From CAIVSN01 sp040383945 (GTDB lineage: Bacteria > Patescibacteriota > Gracilibacteria > BD1-5 > UBA2023): a stretch of DNA of 5,109 nt. Location of the stretch: the NCBI GenBank assembly GCA_040383945.1, contig JBEICN010000054.1, positions 1-5,109 of the forward strand, written 5' to 3'. Below, in pieces: positions 4,420 through 5,109 of this stretch (position 1 is the stretch's first letter; each line of letters starts with the position of its first letter). The notes beneath the pieces are model-generated. The model ran no database searches and was not told where the DNA came from. It was given only the letters and a program-made list of their open reading frames with translations. A program made the position numbers and the translations under genes.

Positions 4420-5109
4420 TTAAGGACGGATGGGACTAGATCCTTTCCATTGTCCTAGCTCATTTACGCAGATTCCGTTGGAAACATAAGGCATACTAGA
4501 CGGACATTTTTTGTTCTTCTTGAAACCACTTACATCAATTACGGATGCTCCTCGAGAATCCGAAGGAAAGGGTAATCCCGAAAAAGCTCCCGTGTCGCCT
4601 TTGGTTTTGGAACCATAAGGTGCTATTTCATAAATCGGATTTTTCAGACCAAAATAACCTTCGGTATCACCCCAATTAATATAAATTATTTTAATAAGAC
4701 CGCCATTGCCTACTTGGGAAGAAATGACCGCTTTGTACCATTTTCCATTCAACTTTGAATCCACTAAAGTCCCTACCTGGACTACTTCATAATTTAACAT
4801 ATCTTCAGTTAATTCCGTACCTGGTGCCGATTCCGGTAAAATTAGGCGGATGCTTTCATTTCTGACAGTTACTTTCTTATCAGAAAAACGAACCTTCCCT
4901 CCGACCGTAGCGTTATCAAATACTCTAACGCTTACCTCATAACCATTGTCTGTCTTTTTTATAATTTTTGCTGGCGTAAAAACTCGAGAATAAGCCTCGG
5001 GATCGCATTCGGCATTATTAAAATAGCATACATCTGCAATATCCCCAGGCTGTAAGTCCTTTTGCAGGGTAAACATTTTATGATTGATAAATTTAGAAAA
5101 ATAATCCGA
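4420..5109 (-). CDS. Hypothetical protein with two SH3/Tudor-like segments, 5' end possibly outside window
   Basis: I recognise no named family. From the ATG at 5074-5076 the product has 218 residues, but the frame stays open for 11 more codons to the right edge and no ribosome binding site precedes this ATG, so the real start may lie beyond the window. Two segments look like small beta-barrel (SH3/Tudor/agenet-like) repeats. One is at residues 6-60 (DLQPGDIADVCYF then AKIIKKTDNGYEVSV). The other is at 96-135 (YEVVQVGTLVDSKLNGKWYKAV then IKIIYINW). The second has the typical G-x-x-V-D-x-x-x-x-G-x-W-Y-x-A-x-V pattern. The C-terminal third is Gly/Ser/Pro-rich with a Cys pair (190, 203) in KKCPSSMPYVSNGICVNE. 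The last residues (KGSSPIRP) run next to the PAS remnant, so the C-terminus may have been altered by the same rearrangement. No membrane helix is visible; a signal peptide could lie upstream. Confidence 0.65.
   Translation of the reverse strand, partial: SDYFSKFINHKMFTLQKDLQPGDIADVCYFNNAECDPEAYSRVFTPAKIIKKTDNGYEVSVRVFDNATVGGKVRFSDKKVTVRNESIRLILPESAPGTELTEDMLNYEVVQVGTLVDSKLNGKWYKAVISSQVGNGGLIKIIYINWGDTEGYFGLKNPIYEIAPYGSKTKGDTGAFSGLPFPSDSRGASVIDVSGFKKNKKCPSSMPYVSNGICVNELGQWKGSSPIRP

Noticed and set aside
1..5109. CRISPR array, toxin-antitoxin pair or defence system
   Set aside because: No regularly spaced repeats, no Cas, nuclease, helicase or toxin-like motifs were found on either strand.

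Overview
The window reads as a low-GC genome (sample flank lines count 33-40% G+C) and, by inference, most likely a spirochaete of the genus Leptospira. The basis is a DUF29 protein, a remnant of a PAS-plus-class-III-cyclase signalling gene, Leptospira-like hypothetical membrane and soluble proteins, and many gene fragments in AT-rich spacers. No rRNA, tRNA, transposase or CRISPR array was seen, so the genus call rests on gene style only.

Left part (1-1185): the C-terminal part of a SnoaL/NTF2-like protein enters from the left edge. It converges on a DUF29 gene on the minus strand, and a palindrome lies at the shared 3' end. Upstream of the DUF29 gene are three alternating 7-bp half-sites that look like an operator. 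A plus-strand frame of unknown function follows; its tail runs into a perfect 12-bp inverted repeat and it is probably a gene remnant.

Middle part (1186-3016): a gene-poor leader of about 450 bases is followed by one intact GT4-type glycosyltransferase with a very good ribosome binding site. This stretch is clearly richer in G+C (sample lines 53-62%) than both flanks. It is bracketed by two imperfect 18-bp direct repeats and looks like a transferred surface-polysaccharide gene set among broken genes.

Right part (3017-5109): first comes the last ~85 residues of a lactonase-type beta-propeller protein with no N-terminal part, then an orphan ribosome binding site with a 21-codon frame. These are followed on the minus strand by a four-helix membrane protein, a fragmented PAS-cyclase pseudogene hidden in the next 'intergenic' space, and a protein with two SH3/Tudor-like segments that is open to the right edge.

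The genes do not form a recognisable pathway. The picture is a junction zone: one transferred glycosyltransferase and a few intact genes lie between remnants of at least three older genes (lactonase, PAS-cyclase and the 788-1168 frame). I did not find a clearly new defence or mobile system. The items most worth a second look are the hidden cyclase remnant, the glycosyltransferase island with its flanking repeats, the repeat shared between 2915-2942 and 4162-4189, and the operator-like site in front of the DUF29 gene.
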